Positions 1 to 5,921 of a stretch of DNA of 9,719 bases are shown here, in pieces. The stretch's first letter is position 1. Each line of letters opens with the position of its first letter. Position numbers and translations under genes: made by a program. The stretch lies in contig JAFGPH010000147.1 in NCBI GenBank assembly GCA_016926135.1, positions 1 to 9,719 of the forward strand, in the 5' to 3' direction. The DNA comes from Deltaproteobacteria bacterium (lineage in GTDB: Bacteria > Desulfobacterota > DSM-4660 > Desulfatiglandales > HGW-15). A model generated the notes under the pieces. It ran no database searches and was not told the DNA's origin. It saw only the letters and a program-made list of their open reading frames with translations.

Positions 1-98
1 CCGCCGATCCGAAGAATCGGCTGCTGGCCCGAGACCAGATGCACGTCGGAAGCCCCCTGTTCGTTCATGAGCTTGAAAAAAGCGTCAATCTGCGCCAT
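1..98 (-). CDS. pilT: PilT-like type IV pilus retraction ATPase, N-terminal fragment
   Basis: Only the first 32 codons lie in the window; the gene continues past position 1. The translation begins MAQIDAFFKLMNEQGASDVH and continues with LVSGQQPILRIGG. This is the conserved start of PilT/PilU-type ATPases: a short helix, then the 'GASD(L/V)HL' strand and the 'P..R..G' element of the N-terminal PAS-like domain. In this family the protein is a cytoplasmic hexameric ATPase that powers pilus retraction and twitching motility. The Walker motifs are outside the window, so PilT cannot be separated from PilU or a related GspE-family member. The start at 98 is supported by a strong GGAGGAAAG ribosome-binding site directly upstream and a sigma-70 promoter at 131-158. 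It is therefore probably transcribed independently of the GNAT gene before it. Confidence 0.82.
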   Translation of the reverse strand, partial: MAQIDAFFKLMNEQGASDVHLVSGQQPILRIG

Positions 99-130
99 GT
101 CTTTCCTCCGGGAATGTGGGTTATGAAGGC

Positions 131-158
131 ATTATAGCCCGAAACACGTTCTATTCAA
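131..158 (-). promoter_or_regulatory. sigma-70 promoter for the pilT-like gene
   Basis: Read on the minus strand, a TTGAAT box (158-153) is followed after 16 bp by a perfect TATAAT (136-131). The expected start of transcription is near 124, giving a leader of about 26 nt that contains the GGAGGAAAG ribosome-binding site of the pilT-like gene. The -10 box is perfect, the -35 box matches 4 of 6, and the spacer is one base short of ideal. Confidence 0.65.
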
Positions 159-218
159 GACCAAAAAGTGGGGGGCGTCAGAGTGAGAGCTTGTCCGCAA
201 ATAACGGAAACTGCAAAG

Positions 219-304
219 TCCCCCTTTCAAAAAGGGGGATATGGGGGGATTTTCTGGGGCATGCCGCGTCAAATCCCCCCTAGCCCCCTTGGTCAAAGGG
301 GGGG
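219..304. repeat. G/C-run long inverted repeat (REP/MITE-like)
   Basis: The left arm (about 220-252) reads CCCCCTTT-CAA-AAAGGGGG, then ATAT and GGGGGGATTT. The right arm (about 271-304) is its near-perfect reverse complement, with AAATCCCCCC, TAG, CCCCCTT and AAAGGGGGG blocks. The two differ mainly in the short linkers between runs. About 18 bp separate the arms. Each arm is also palindromic (CCCCCTTT against AAAGGGGG), so the element can form either one long hairpin or two small ones. I recall short palindromes of this type as dispersed intergenic repeats in deltaproteobacteria and some other bacteria, but I have not searched for copies. It lies between the GNAT gene and the pilT promoter, could work as a transcription barrier, and overlaps the last codons of the GNAT gene. 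Confidence 0.75.
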
Positions 305-802
305 ATCGTATTTGAGGATAAGCGGTAAGTCCTTTGTCAGGAGCAGCGCATCCTGGCCGGCCGGGTAAAAGGCGCTCTTCACCCCCGTGTTTCGATATCC
401 GCAGCGGGCAAACAGCCTTTGGGCCGTCAGGTTCTGCACGGCGGTGTGGAGAAAGAGCCGCCCAACGTTCATGGGGAGTGAGATCTCCTCAATCCCCTCC
501 ATGAGCATTCGTCCGACACCCTTCTTCTGTCGCCGGGGTTCCACGGCAATGGCAAGCAATTCGGCGGTCAAGGGGATCCGGGATGGGTCGGAGAAGCGAC
601 CGACCATGGCGAACCCGACGGGTCTCTCCCCCATGAGGGCCACGAGGGTCACGGCCTTTCGGGATTCAAACCAGCGGGCAACCATTTCGCGGTACGGACC
701 GTAGACCTCAAATACCCTGCCGCTCAACTCTCCGATATAGGCGAGATCCCCCTCCAGGGCACGTCGTAGCCGGACAAGGGATTCGGGATATTTCTTTGCC
801 AT
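293..802 (-). CDS. GNAT-family N-acetyltransferase (RimI-like)
   Basis: This 169-residue protein has the size of a single-domain Gcn5-related acetyltransferase, which transfers acetyl from acetyl-CoA to an amine on a protein or small molecule. Strand beta4 with motif A is clear: LLAIAVEPRRQKKGVGRML (about 82-100) holds the pyrophosphate-binding Q92-K-K-G95-V-G97. Motif B follows as LFLHTAVQNLTAQRLFARCGY (about 116-136), the usual 'N..A..LY...GF' region, with a Cys in place of the usual residue before GY. The substrate cannot be read from sequence. I chose the ATG at 802 because GGAGAGG lies about 10 nt upstream and the RLRRALEGDLAYI start suits the family. An in-frame start at 931 would add 43 arginine-rich, non-conserved residues and has no ribosome-binding site. 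The last four residues (DPPL) and the TGA come from the inverted repeat at 219-304, so the native C-terminus may have been replaced. It lies 135 bp downstream of the deacetylase gene. Confidence 0.85.
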   Translation of the reverse strand: MAKKYPESLVRLRRALEGDLAYIGELSGRVFEVYGPYREMVARWFESRKAVTLVALMGERPVGFAMVGRFSDPSRIPLTAELLAIAVEPRRQKKGVGRMLMEGIEEISLPMNVGRLFLHTAVQNLTAQRLFARCGYRNTGVKSAFYPAGQDALLLTKDLPLILKYDPPL

Positions 803-868
803 GAAGAATGCACCTCTCCATGGTTCGCGCGTCTCGCACCTGGCCCGGAATGAGGTCCTCTGGCCGGC

Positions 869-903
869 ACGGCGAAGACGTTCGAGCCGTTTTGTCTCGC
901 CGT
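869..903. other. possible stem-loop between the deacetylase and GNAT genes
   Basis: ACGGCGA (869-875) pairs with TCGCCGT (897-903). A further GAC/GTC pairing inside closes a loop of about 14 nt. There is no T-run after it on the minus strand, so it does not look like an intrinsic terminator. It could be a processing or attenuation structure in the 135-bp gap, or chance in GC-rich DNA. Confidence 0.25.
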
Positions 904-937
904 ACTTGCCGTATCGACCCCGGTTACCCATCGATGA

Positions 938-1984
938 TCAAAGGCTCTTCCAGTGGGGATGATGAACCTCCCGTACGCACCGGGTGATCACCTCCATGAA
1001 CCGCTCGTCCGCGGTGACCGCAAGGTCCTCTACCCCGGTGGCGGAGAGTCCGGCCATTTCCAGGAGCACCGCCTTGACCGAGTCCCTCTCCCCCTCCACA
1101 TCGTAGCCCCCTTCGAGGGTCATCACCAGTCTGCCGCCGCAGCAGGCGGAAGCCATGTCCATGAGAGATCGGGCAAGGGCTGCGTATCCCCCTGGAGTCA
1201 CCTGCATGCCCCCCAGGGGATCCCCGACGTAGGTATCGAAGCCCGCCGAGACCAAGACCAGCTCGGGCCTGAACTCCAGCGCCACCGGCTTCAGGATCTT
1301 TTCATAGATGGCGACGTACTCACCGTCCCCGCAACCAATGGGAAGGGGGACATTGACCGTGTATCCCCGGCCGTTTCCAGTTCCCGCCTCACCGAAATCC
1401 CCGGTGCCCGGATAATATGGATACTGGTGGGTCGAGAAGTACAGAATGGTTGGATCCTGCTCAAAGGAGTGCTGCGTGCCGTTGCCATGATGGAGGTCCC
1501 AGTCGGCAATGAGGATTCGCTCAAGGCCAAGGCGTTCCTGGGCGAATCGCGCCCCGACAGCCACATTGTTGAAGAGACAGAAGCCCATGGCCCGGCCCCT
1601 TTCGGCATGGTGGCCCGGAGGTCTCACGAGGGCAAAGGCATTGTCGATCTTGGCGGAGCACACCATGGAGACGGCCTCGCAAAGCCCGCCCGCGGCCAGG
1701 AGGGCCGCCTCGTAGGATCCGGCGCAGGTCTGGGTATCCGCGTCCAGATAGGTGTAGTCCTTTCCTGCCGTGGCAGCCAGATTGTCAACGTGGTGCGGGG
1801 AATGAACGAGGAGGAGTTCCTCCCTCTCGACGGGTCTCACCGGCACGTCCTTGAACTTGCCCTTCATGTCCGGCTCGTCCAGCATGGCGTAGATGGCATG
1901 AAGACGTTCCGGGCTCTCCGGGTGGTAATCCCCCATCCTGTGGTTCATGTATCTCTTGTCCCTCACGATCCCTGTTCCGTTCAT
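938..1984 (-). CDS. histone deacetylase-family zinc amidohydrolase (AcuC / acetylpolyamine amidohydrolase-like)
   Basis: This 348-residue protein spans one full arginase/deacetylase fold. It is predicted to remove acetyl (or another acyl) from lysines or polyamines in the cytoplasm using zinc. Visible landmarks are HPESPERL (21-28), which opens the class II-like fold; RPPGHHAERGRAMGFCLFNN (121-140) with the catalytic pair H125-H126; DWDLHHGNGTQ (161-171) with zinc ligands D163 and H165; AGFDTYVGDPLGG (247-259) with zinc ligand D250; and LEGGYD (290-295) with the transition-state Tyr294. All catalytic residues are present. The start at 1984 has AGAGGA 8-9 nt upstream. A longer start at 2068 is unlikely because its TTG is the -35 box of the promoter. 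The GNAT gene follows on the same strand, which suggests an acetylation/deacetylation pair. The true substrate is unknown; acetylated lysine, acetoin-related and polyamine roles all occur in this family. Confidence 0.93.
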   Translation of the reverse strand: MNGTGIVRDKRYMNHRMGDYHPESPERLHAIYAMLDEPDMKGKFKDVPVRPVEREELLLVHSPHHVDNLAATAGKDYTYLDADTQTCAGSYEAALLAAGGLCEAVSMVCSAKIDNAFALVRPPGHHAERGRAMGFCLFNNVAVGARFAQERLGLERILIADWDLHHGNGTQHSFEQDPTILYFSTHQYPYYPGTGDFGEAGTGNGRGYTVNVPLPIGCGDGEYVAIYEKILKPVALEFRPELVLVSAGFDTYVGDPLGGMQVTPGGYAALARSLMDMASACCGGRLVMTLEGGYDVEGERDSVKAVLLEMAGLSATGVEDLAVTADERFMEVITRCVREVHHPHWKSL

Positions 1985-2040
1985 ACGTTGTTCCTCTTCT
2001 AAGTACATTCCGTCCGTGGTTTGGCTCGAACCCTGCAAAA

Positions 2041-2068
2041 CTAATAGCACAAATTCCTTTTCGGTCAA
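2041..2068 (-). promoter_or_regulatory. sigma-70-like promoter for the deacetylase-GNAT pair
   Basis: On the minus strand, TTGACC (2068-2063) and TATTAG (2046-2041) are 16 bp apart. Transcription would begin near 2034 and give a leader of about 50 nt ending in the AGAGGA ribosome-binding site. The -35 box matches 5 of 6 bases and the -10 box 4 of 6. No better pair is visible upstream of the gene. Confidence 0.45.
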
Positions 2069-2119
2069 AGGGATTCCCCCCAGGTCCCATTTTTGTCTTG
2101 ATCCAGCCCGGTAACCCGG

Positions 2120-2136
2120 CTAGTGTGATGTCTCAA
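2120..2136 (+). repeat. solo terminal repeat of the CTAG MITE-like element (degenerate)
   Basis: CTAGTGTGATGTCTCAA differs by one base from the end of the 103-bp element at 6688-6790 (CTAGTGTGGTGTCTCAA). No matching right end is found within about 120 bp, so this looks like a decayed half copy. It lies in the 217-bp gap (1985-2201) between the divergent deacetylase and zinc-ribbon genes, upstream of the latter. Apart from this and the deacetylase promoter I see nothing else in the gap. Confidence 0.55.
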
Positions 2137-2201
2137 AATCATCTTTACCCGGAGATGGACGATCACTCTCGCGGGGAGCCTTCAGCCGTCGGCCCAATCC
2201 C

Positions 2202-2507
2202 ATGTTTTTCATTATCGCAGGAATTCAACCAAAGACGAAGACCCTCGATGACCGGCTCAGGATGTGTCCTTCCTGTGGACTCTGTCAGGCACGCCTCAGG
2301 CGAACCGACCACTATGTGTCCGTCTTTTTCCTGCCCCTTTTCCGGGCAAGGAAGGGCACGCCTTTCCTGGAATGCGAGAGCTGTGGGGGTCTGTCGGGAG
2401 AGGAGGGAGGGTCAGCCACGGGACCGATGCCCGCGTGCCCGAAATGCGGCACGCCCTTGGAGCGCACATTCCGCTTCTGCCCCACGTGCGGGAGACCGTT
2501 ACAGTAA
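2202..2507 (+). CDS. small double zinc-ribbon protein
   Basis: This is a 101-residue cytoplasmic protein with four CxxC pairs: C22/C25, C58/C61, C79/C82 and C93/C96. The first half matches the bacterial zinc-ribbon type (zinc_ribbon_15-like) that opens with MFFIIAGIQPKTKTL, then CPSCG, an HY.S.FF.P.F hydrophobic stretch and CESCG. There the two pairs are split by about 33 residues and the middle packs as beta-strands. The second half is a compact ribbon (CPKCG...FCPTCG) of the kind used to dock proteins or nucleic acids. No enzyme motif is present and the function is unknown. The start is set by the family-typical MFF.I.G opening; no clear ribosome-binding site precedes it. The second small gene follows 27 bp downstream and is probably co-transcribed. 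Confidence 0.8.
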   Translation: MFFIIAGIQPKTKTLDDRLRMCPSCGLCQARLRRTDHYVSVFFLPLFRARKGTPFLECESCGGLSGEEGGSATGPMPACPKCGTPLERTFRFCPTCGRPLQ

Positions 2508-2534
2508 CACCTGAACACAAAGGGGAACCCTGCT

Positions 2535-2846
2535 TTGGACGAGAAAGAGAGACTGGAGCAACTGGAAGAACTGACCCGCGATCTGGGCATCGAAGTCCGC
2601 TACGAAACCTTCAAGGGGGAGGGCTCCTTTTCCACGGGCGGCCTGTGCAAGGTTCACGGAAAACACCTGATCATCATCAACACCCGGGCGGGCACGGGGG
2701 ACAGGATCAAGGCGCTTGCCGGGGCGGTCACCCGTTTCGATCTCAGCCAGGTCTATCTTCGGCCGGGTCTCCGGGAATTCCTGGAGCAACTACCCCCCAG
2801 GGAAATACTGCCCCAAGGCCCTCCCGGAGATGGCGTTCTATGCTGA
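2535..2846 (+). CDS. conserved-looking hypothetical protein (103 aa)
   Basis: I cannot assign this gene to a named family. The 103-residue protein starts at TTG (2535), with AGGGGA about 8 nt upstream as a good ribosome-binding site. Residues 1-20 form a charged helix (DEKERLEQLEELTRDLG). A beta-rich core follows: VRYETF, then GEGSFSTGGLCKVHGKHLIIIN (28-49), then a helix RIKALAGAVTRFDL (57-70) and VYLRPGLREFLEQL. The balanced alternation of strand and helix, and a vague memory of similar GS(F)xxGGxCxVxGxxxxIIN proteins next to zinc-ribbon genes in deltaproteobacteria, support a real gene. There is no signal peptide or membrane segment, so it is probably cytoplasmic. The gene runs convergently towards the carboxyltransferase gene, and the 32 bp between them hold no clear terminator. 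Confidence 0.7.
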   Translation: MDEKERLEQLEELTRDLGIEVRYETFKGEGSFSTGGLCKVHGKHLIIINTRAGTGDRIKALAGAVTRFDLSQVYLRPGLREFLEQLPPREILPQGPPGDGVLC

Positions 2847-2878
2847 TGAGGGCCGTGGGGGTGTGGTCTCTCAGGACA

Positions 2879-4738
2879 CTAAAACAGGAATGATTTGCTG
2901 CCAGCTCTCTTGGCCTTTCGGGGATCTCTGCGGCTGGTCCTGCTGTAGAGTTCCAGATACTTGGCCACGGCAAGCTTCATGCTTTTCCGTTCGCTGATTT
3001 CCTGGATCCCTCGGATATCGTGATAATAATCGAGACGCTGGTAGATCTGTCCGGAGAGCCGATGAAGTGAGTCCGAACGGACCAGTCCTTCGTCTACCTC
3101 AAAACCGCTCGACTTCATCACCCTGGGGCCTGCAAAGATGACCAGCGCACCCGGCTCTGCAATCGTCACATCCCCAAGGGCCGCGTAGCTGGCGATGGCC
3201 CCGCCTGTGGCAGGATCTGCCAGGATGGATATGTAAGGCAAACCCTGTTTCTTCAACCGGTTGACGCCCTCCACGGTCTTCACCATCTGCATCAGGGCGG
3301 ATATCCCTTCATAGAGCCTGGCCCCGCCCGAGCAGCAGACGCTGACCAGGGGAAGATTCTCCTGGATTGCATAATCCACGGCCCTTCTGAATTTCTCCCC
3401 GAAGACCACCCCCATGGAACCGCCGCAGTAATAGAATTCGCTGATCGCCATGACCACCTGAAAATGATGAATTCTGGCGCTCCCCACCACAAGGGACTCC
3501 TTGAACTGGGACCGGCCTTCCTGTCTGGCCAGGAACTCCCTGTAGTAATCGGTGATGGCATCCTCTTCCAGCAACTGGTCTACCGTCAGGTTTCTGTAAA
3601 GTTCGTGAAAACTCTCCGGGTCGGCGAGGCACTCGATCCACCCTTCCGCCCCGAGGGTGTACGAGTAGCCGCAGGACGGGCAGACATGGAAATTATCCAG
3701 GAAATCCTTCAGGGGGATGAGACTCCCGCAGCCTCCCTGGCGTCTTTCCTGACCCTGAATCGCGCCGCATTCGATGAATTCCTTGGTCTCCTGTTGTTCC
3801 GCCTTGCCGTAATCCTCGCTCACCTCGGTGAGGCTGGAGTAGTTCACGATCTTGATGTGCGGGGGGGGTTTGAAGAAGGCCTTCTTGAGGGGGAGTTCGA
3901 AATAGCGTTTGAAGTCATAGAAAGGCCCCGATCCCTTGGAAAGCCCGTATTTTCTGGCCCTCACCTCCCTCTTCTTGATGAGCTTGCGGATGCGCACCCG
4001 CGAGAGATCTTTGATCGCCCGGGCGAGGAAACGCCTGACATGATCCGAGGTCTCCTGGCAGTTCGCCACGTTTCTGGAGGCAGGCACAATCCGGTCGATC
4101 ACATTCAGGTTCCGGAGTTCCCTGGCCGTGGGTTTGAGGATCATGAGGGCGTCGCCGATGCGTGTGGGATCGCGGAAAACAATGGAGGCCATGCTCTCCG
4201 GCGGCGCCGTGGCATACAGTGCGTCGTCGAGCATCCCCCTCACATCCGTCACCTGGACGGCCAGTGCCCCGCCGCTCCCCCCCTCGCCCAGCACGAGGGA
4301 GATGGTTCTGAGGGGAATGGTCAGGAACTCGCGGATGAGGTGGGAGATGAAGAAGGCCTGGAAGTGCTGGGCCGATTCCATGGAGATATCCGCTCCGTAG
4401 GTGTCGATAAGGCTGAAGACGAAGGTCTTGTCCGGGTTCGATTCCCTCGCCTCTTTGAGGAGGGTGAGGATCTGGGAGTGCTCGTCCGCGCTGAGCATCC
4501 CGTAATTGAGTCTCCGGAGGTCGTCCCTGCTCCTCAAGTCGGAGGGCTTGGGTTTCTGCTGGCCGATGACATAGATGTCATTGCCCATGAAGTCGCAAAT
4601 CCCCGCCACGAGGGAAACCCCGCCTGCCTCGACGGCCCTGAAATTCGGGAACAGCTTGTCGATGATGTCAGAGGCCCTGGGTCGAAAGGGGAATCTCGTG
4701 CGCTTCTTGAAAATGTCTACCAGTTCCATCTTATTCAT
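2879..4738 (-). CDS. fused acetyl-CoA carboxylase carboxyltransferase, alpha then beta (AccA-AccD)
   Basis: This 619-residue protein carries both carboxyltransferase halves and should move carboxyl from biotin-BCCP to acetyl-CoA, making malonyl-CoA for fatty-acid synthesis. Residues about 1-250 are AccA-like: YVIGQQKP (56-63), FSLIDTYGA (108-116) and [16 protein letters not shown] (148-163), the last being an oxyanion loop. Residues about 315-585 are AccD-like: a zinc site with C324, C337, C353 and C356; [15 protein letters not shown] (439-453); [17 protein letters not shown] (469-485); and [19 protein letters not shown] (505-523). Residues 250-315 form a basic linker. Two points are unusual. 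The AccA motif IDTPGAYPG reads IDTYGADIS, and the first zinc pair is CX12C instead of CX2C. The first ATG (4744) lies too close to the AAGGG ribosome-binding site; the ATG at 4738 is 7 nt from it. The gene overlaps the CDP-alcohol/Nudix gene by 8 nt, indicating coupling. AccB and AccC are not in the window. Confidence 0.9.
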   Translation of the reverse strand: MNKMELVDIFKKRTRFPFRPRASDIIDKLFPNFRAVEAGGVSLVAGICDFMGNDIYVIGQQKPKPSDLRSRDDLRRLNYGMLSADEHSQILTLLKEARESNPDKTFVFSLIDTYGADISMESAQHFQAFFISHLIREFLTIPLRTISLVLGEGGSGGALAVQVTDVRGMLDDALYATAPPESMASIVFRDPTRIGDALMILKPTARELRNLNVIDRIVPASRNVANCQETSDHVRRFLARAIKDLSRVRIRKLIKKREVRARKYGLSKGSGPFYDFKRYFELPLKKAFFKPPPHIKIVNYSSLTEVSEDYGKAEQQETKEFIECGAIQGQERRQGGCGSLIPLKDFLDNFHVCPSCGYSYTLGAEGWIECLADPESFHELYRNLTVDQLLEEDAITDYYREFLARQEGRSQFKESLVVGSARIHHFQVVMAISEFYYCGGSMGVVFGEKFRRAVDYAIQENLPLVSVCCSGGARLYEGISALMQMVKTVEGVNRLKKQGLPYISILADPATGGAIASYAALGDVTIAEPGALVIFAGPRVMKSSGFEVDEGLVRSDSLHRLSGQIYQRLDYYHDIRGIQEISERKSMKLAVAKYLELYSRTSRRDPRKAKRAGSKSFLF

Positions 4739-5846
4739 GTGCATGCCCTTGTCCGCGTCTCTTGAAATAATCGTTCAAAATCCTGCCGTGATCGAAGGCA
4801 AGATCAGGGGGGACGGCATCCGGGCTGAAAACGCGAGCCTCCAGGGCGTCGTCTGCGCCATGAGGCCGGCCCGAGGCCCCGGCCACAAAGACCACGGTGA
4901 TGGTGTGCCGCCTTGGATCGCGCCCCGGGTCCGAATAGGCGGCGAGCTGGTAGAGGAGTTCCACCTCCAGGGACGTCTCTTCCCGCGCCTCCCGGACGGC
5001 GGCCGCTTCAAGGCTTTCCCCGTAATCCACAAACCCCCCCGGCAGGGCCCATCCGTAAGGGGGGTTCCTCCTTTTCACCAGCACGATACCGCCCTCGGTC
5101 TCGATGATGATGTCCACCGTGGGAAGGGGATTGCGGAACTTCTCCGTCTCTTTCCCGTTCCCCGTCCTCTCCTGCAGGTGCCGTCGCGTGTGGATCATCC
5201 TGGAAACGGCCGTTGCGTTGGAGGTGAGGGCCAGCACAAAGAGGGTACCCTGAATCAGGAAAATGCCCACCCCCGGTATGGAGCCCAGGAAGGAACCGAT
5301 GATGAGGAGAACCATCCTTTCCGGCCTTTGCATGATCCCCTCCCGGCACTCCACGCCCAGGCCTTCCGCCCGGGCCCTGGTATAACTGACCATGAAGGCC
5401 CCGGCCATGGCCAGGATGATGACCAAGACCGTCCAGGGGTGCGCTTCCCCGCCGATCCGGCCGCCGCTGAGAGGTCTTCCCCCTGCAAAGTAATAGGCCA
5501 TTCCGGCAAGGGGGAAAAGGTCACTGTACCTGTCGAGGGTGCTGTCGAAGAAGGCGCCGAAGGGGCTCTCCCTGTTCGTCTTTCTCGCAATCTGGCCGTC
5601 CAGGCTGTCGCATATGCCGGCAAGAGCCAGAATCCATGCACCCCGGAAGAAGGAACCGCTGCAGTAGACGGCTCCTGCCAGGAGGCTGAGGAGGAACCCG
5701 GCGGCAGTGAGCGCGTGGGGATGCACCCCGGTCCGGGAGAGAACGTTACCTGCCGGGGTGAGAACCCGGTAGTACCTTCGCCTGAACCTGGCACTCAATG
5801 CTGGGAGATCCACCTTCGACCATCCGATAAAATGTGATAGCGACAA
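4731..5846 (-). CDS. CDP-alcohol phosphatidyltransferase - Nudix hydrolase fusion
   Basis: This protein of up to 371 residues joins two enzymes. Residues about 20-225 are a membrane CDP-alcohol phosphatidyltransferase with the complete metal and nucleotide signature D80-x2-D83-G84-x2-A87-R88-x8-G97-x3-D101-x3-D105, hydrophobic helices at about 44-62, 69-79, 110-121, 138-154 and 178-208, and [11 protein letters not shown]...QRPER (154-177). The last feature resembles phosphatidyl- and archaetidylinositol-phosphate synthases; the acceptor alcohol is inferred only. Residues about 240-362 are a soluble Nudix domain. Its box is G271-x5-E277-x7-R285-E286-x2-E289-E290, but the usual Gly at 292 is Ser. 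[15 protein letters not shown] (307-321) recalls ADP-ribose or nucleotide-sugar pyrophosphatases. The TTG at 5846 has no good ribosome-binding site. A GTG at 5813, preceded by GGATGG and giving [15 protein letters not shown], is equally credible. An ATG at 5901 with a perfect GGAGG is out of frame. Confidence 0.9.
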   Translation of the reverse strand: MSLSHFIGWSKVDLPALSARFRRRYYRVLTPAGNVLSRTGVHPHALTAAGFLLSLLAGAVYCSGSFFRGAWILALAGICDSLDGQIARKTNRESPFGAFFDSTLDRYSDLFPLAGMAYYFAGGRPLSGGRIGGEAHPWTVLVIILAMAGAFMVSYTRARAEGLGVECREGIMQRPERMVLLIIGSFLGSIPGVGIFLIQGTLFVLALTSNATAVSRMIHTRRHLQERTGNGKETEKFRNPLPTVDIIIETEGGIVLVKRRNPPYGWALPGGFVDYGESLEAAAVREAREETSLEVELLYQLAAYSDPGRDPRRHTITVVFVAGASGRPHGADDALEARVFSPDAVPPDLAFDHGRILNDYFKRRGQGHAHE

Positions 5847-5862
5847 CCCGGGGATCCGGGCC

Positions 5863-5901
5863 TCAGGACGGGCGCGAAACGGCGACCCAACCTTGAAACA
5901 T
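5863..5901 (-). other. 12-codon mini-ORF with a strong RBS ahead of the fusion gene
   Basis: GGGGAGG (5914-5908) lies 6 nt before an ATG (5901) that opens the peptide [12 protein letters not shown] and ends at TGA (5865-5863), 16 nt before the TTG of the fusion gene. The mini-ORF is one frame away from that gene. It could be a leader peptide giving translational coupling, or the true start of the fusion gene disrupted by a one-base indel. It could also be chance. Confidence 0.3.
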
Positions 5902-5921
5902 AACAGACCTCCCCAAGGTTG
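5888..5921. promoter_or_regulatory. stem-loop presenting the RBS and ATG in its loop
   Basis: CAACCTTG (5888-5895) and CAAGGTTG (5914-5921) form an 8-bp perfect stem around an 18-nt loop. On the minus strand it begins directly after the TGA of the DUF364 gene. The loop carries nearly all of the GGGGAGG Shine-Dalgarno run (its first G closes the stem) and the ATG at 5901. There is no T-run, so a terminator is unlikely; an RNA element controlling initiation of the fusion gene is more plausible. Confidence 0.35.

Noticed and set aside
803..931. 43-codon N-terminal extension of the GNAT gene
   Set aside because: Arginine-rich, without family similarity or a ribosome-binding site at 931; the ATG at 802 has GGAGAGG upstream.
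953..2002. Long plus-strand open frame opposite the deacetylase gene
   Set aside because: It is antisense to a gene with every catalytic HDAC motif, its translation shows no domain, and it has no ribosome-binding site. High GC keeps the opposite strand open.
1985..2068. 28-residue N-terminal extension of the deacetylase
   Set aside because: The TTG at 2068 is part of the predicted -35 box, and the ATG at 1984 has a proper ribosome-binding site and the family-typical start.
2847..2878. Intrinsic terminator between the convergent unknown gene and the carboxyltransferase gene
   Set aside because: No stable GC stem followed by a T-run is visible on either strand.
3464..4765. 433-codon plus-strand open frame opposite the fused carboxyltransferase
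   Set aside because: It is a shadow of a gene with clear AccA and AccD motifs. The translation is rich in Gly, Glu and Arg without recognisable structure.
4575..5837. 420-codon plus-strand open frame opposite the CDP-alcohol/Nudix fusion
   Set aside because: The opposite strand carries complete family signatures. This frame is low-complexity (Pro, Gly, His, Arg) and typical of a GC-rich shadow.
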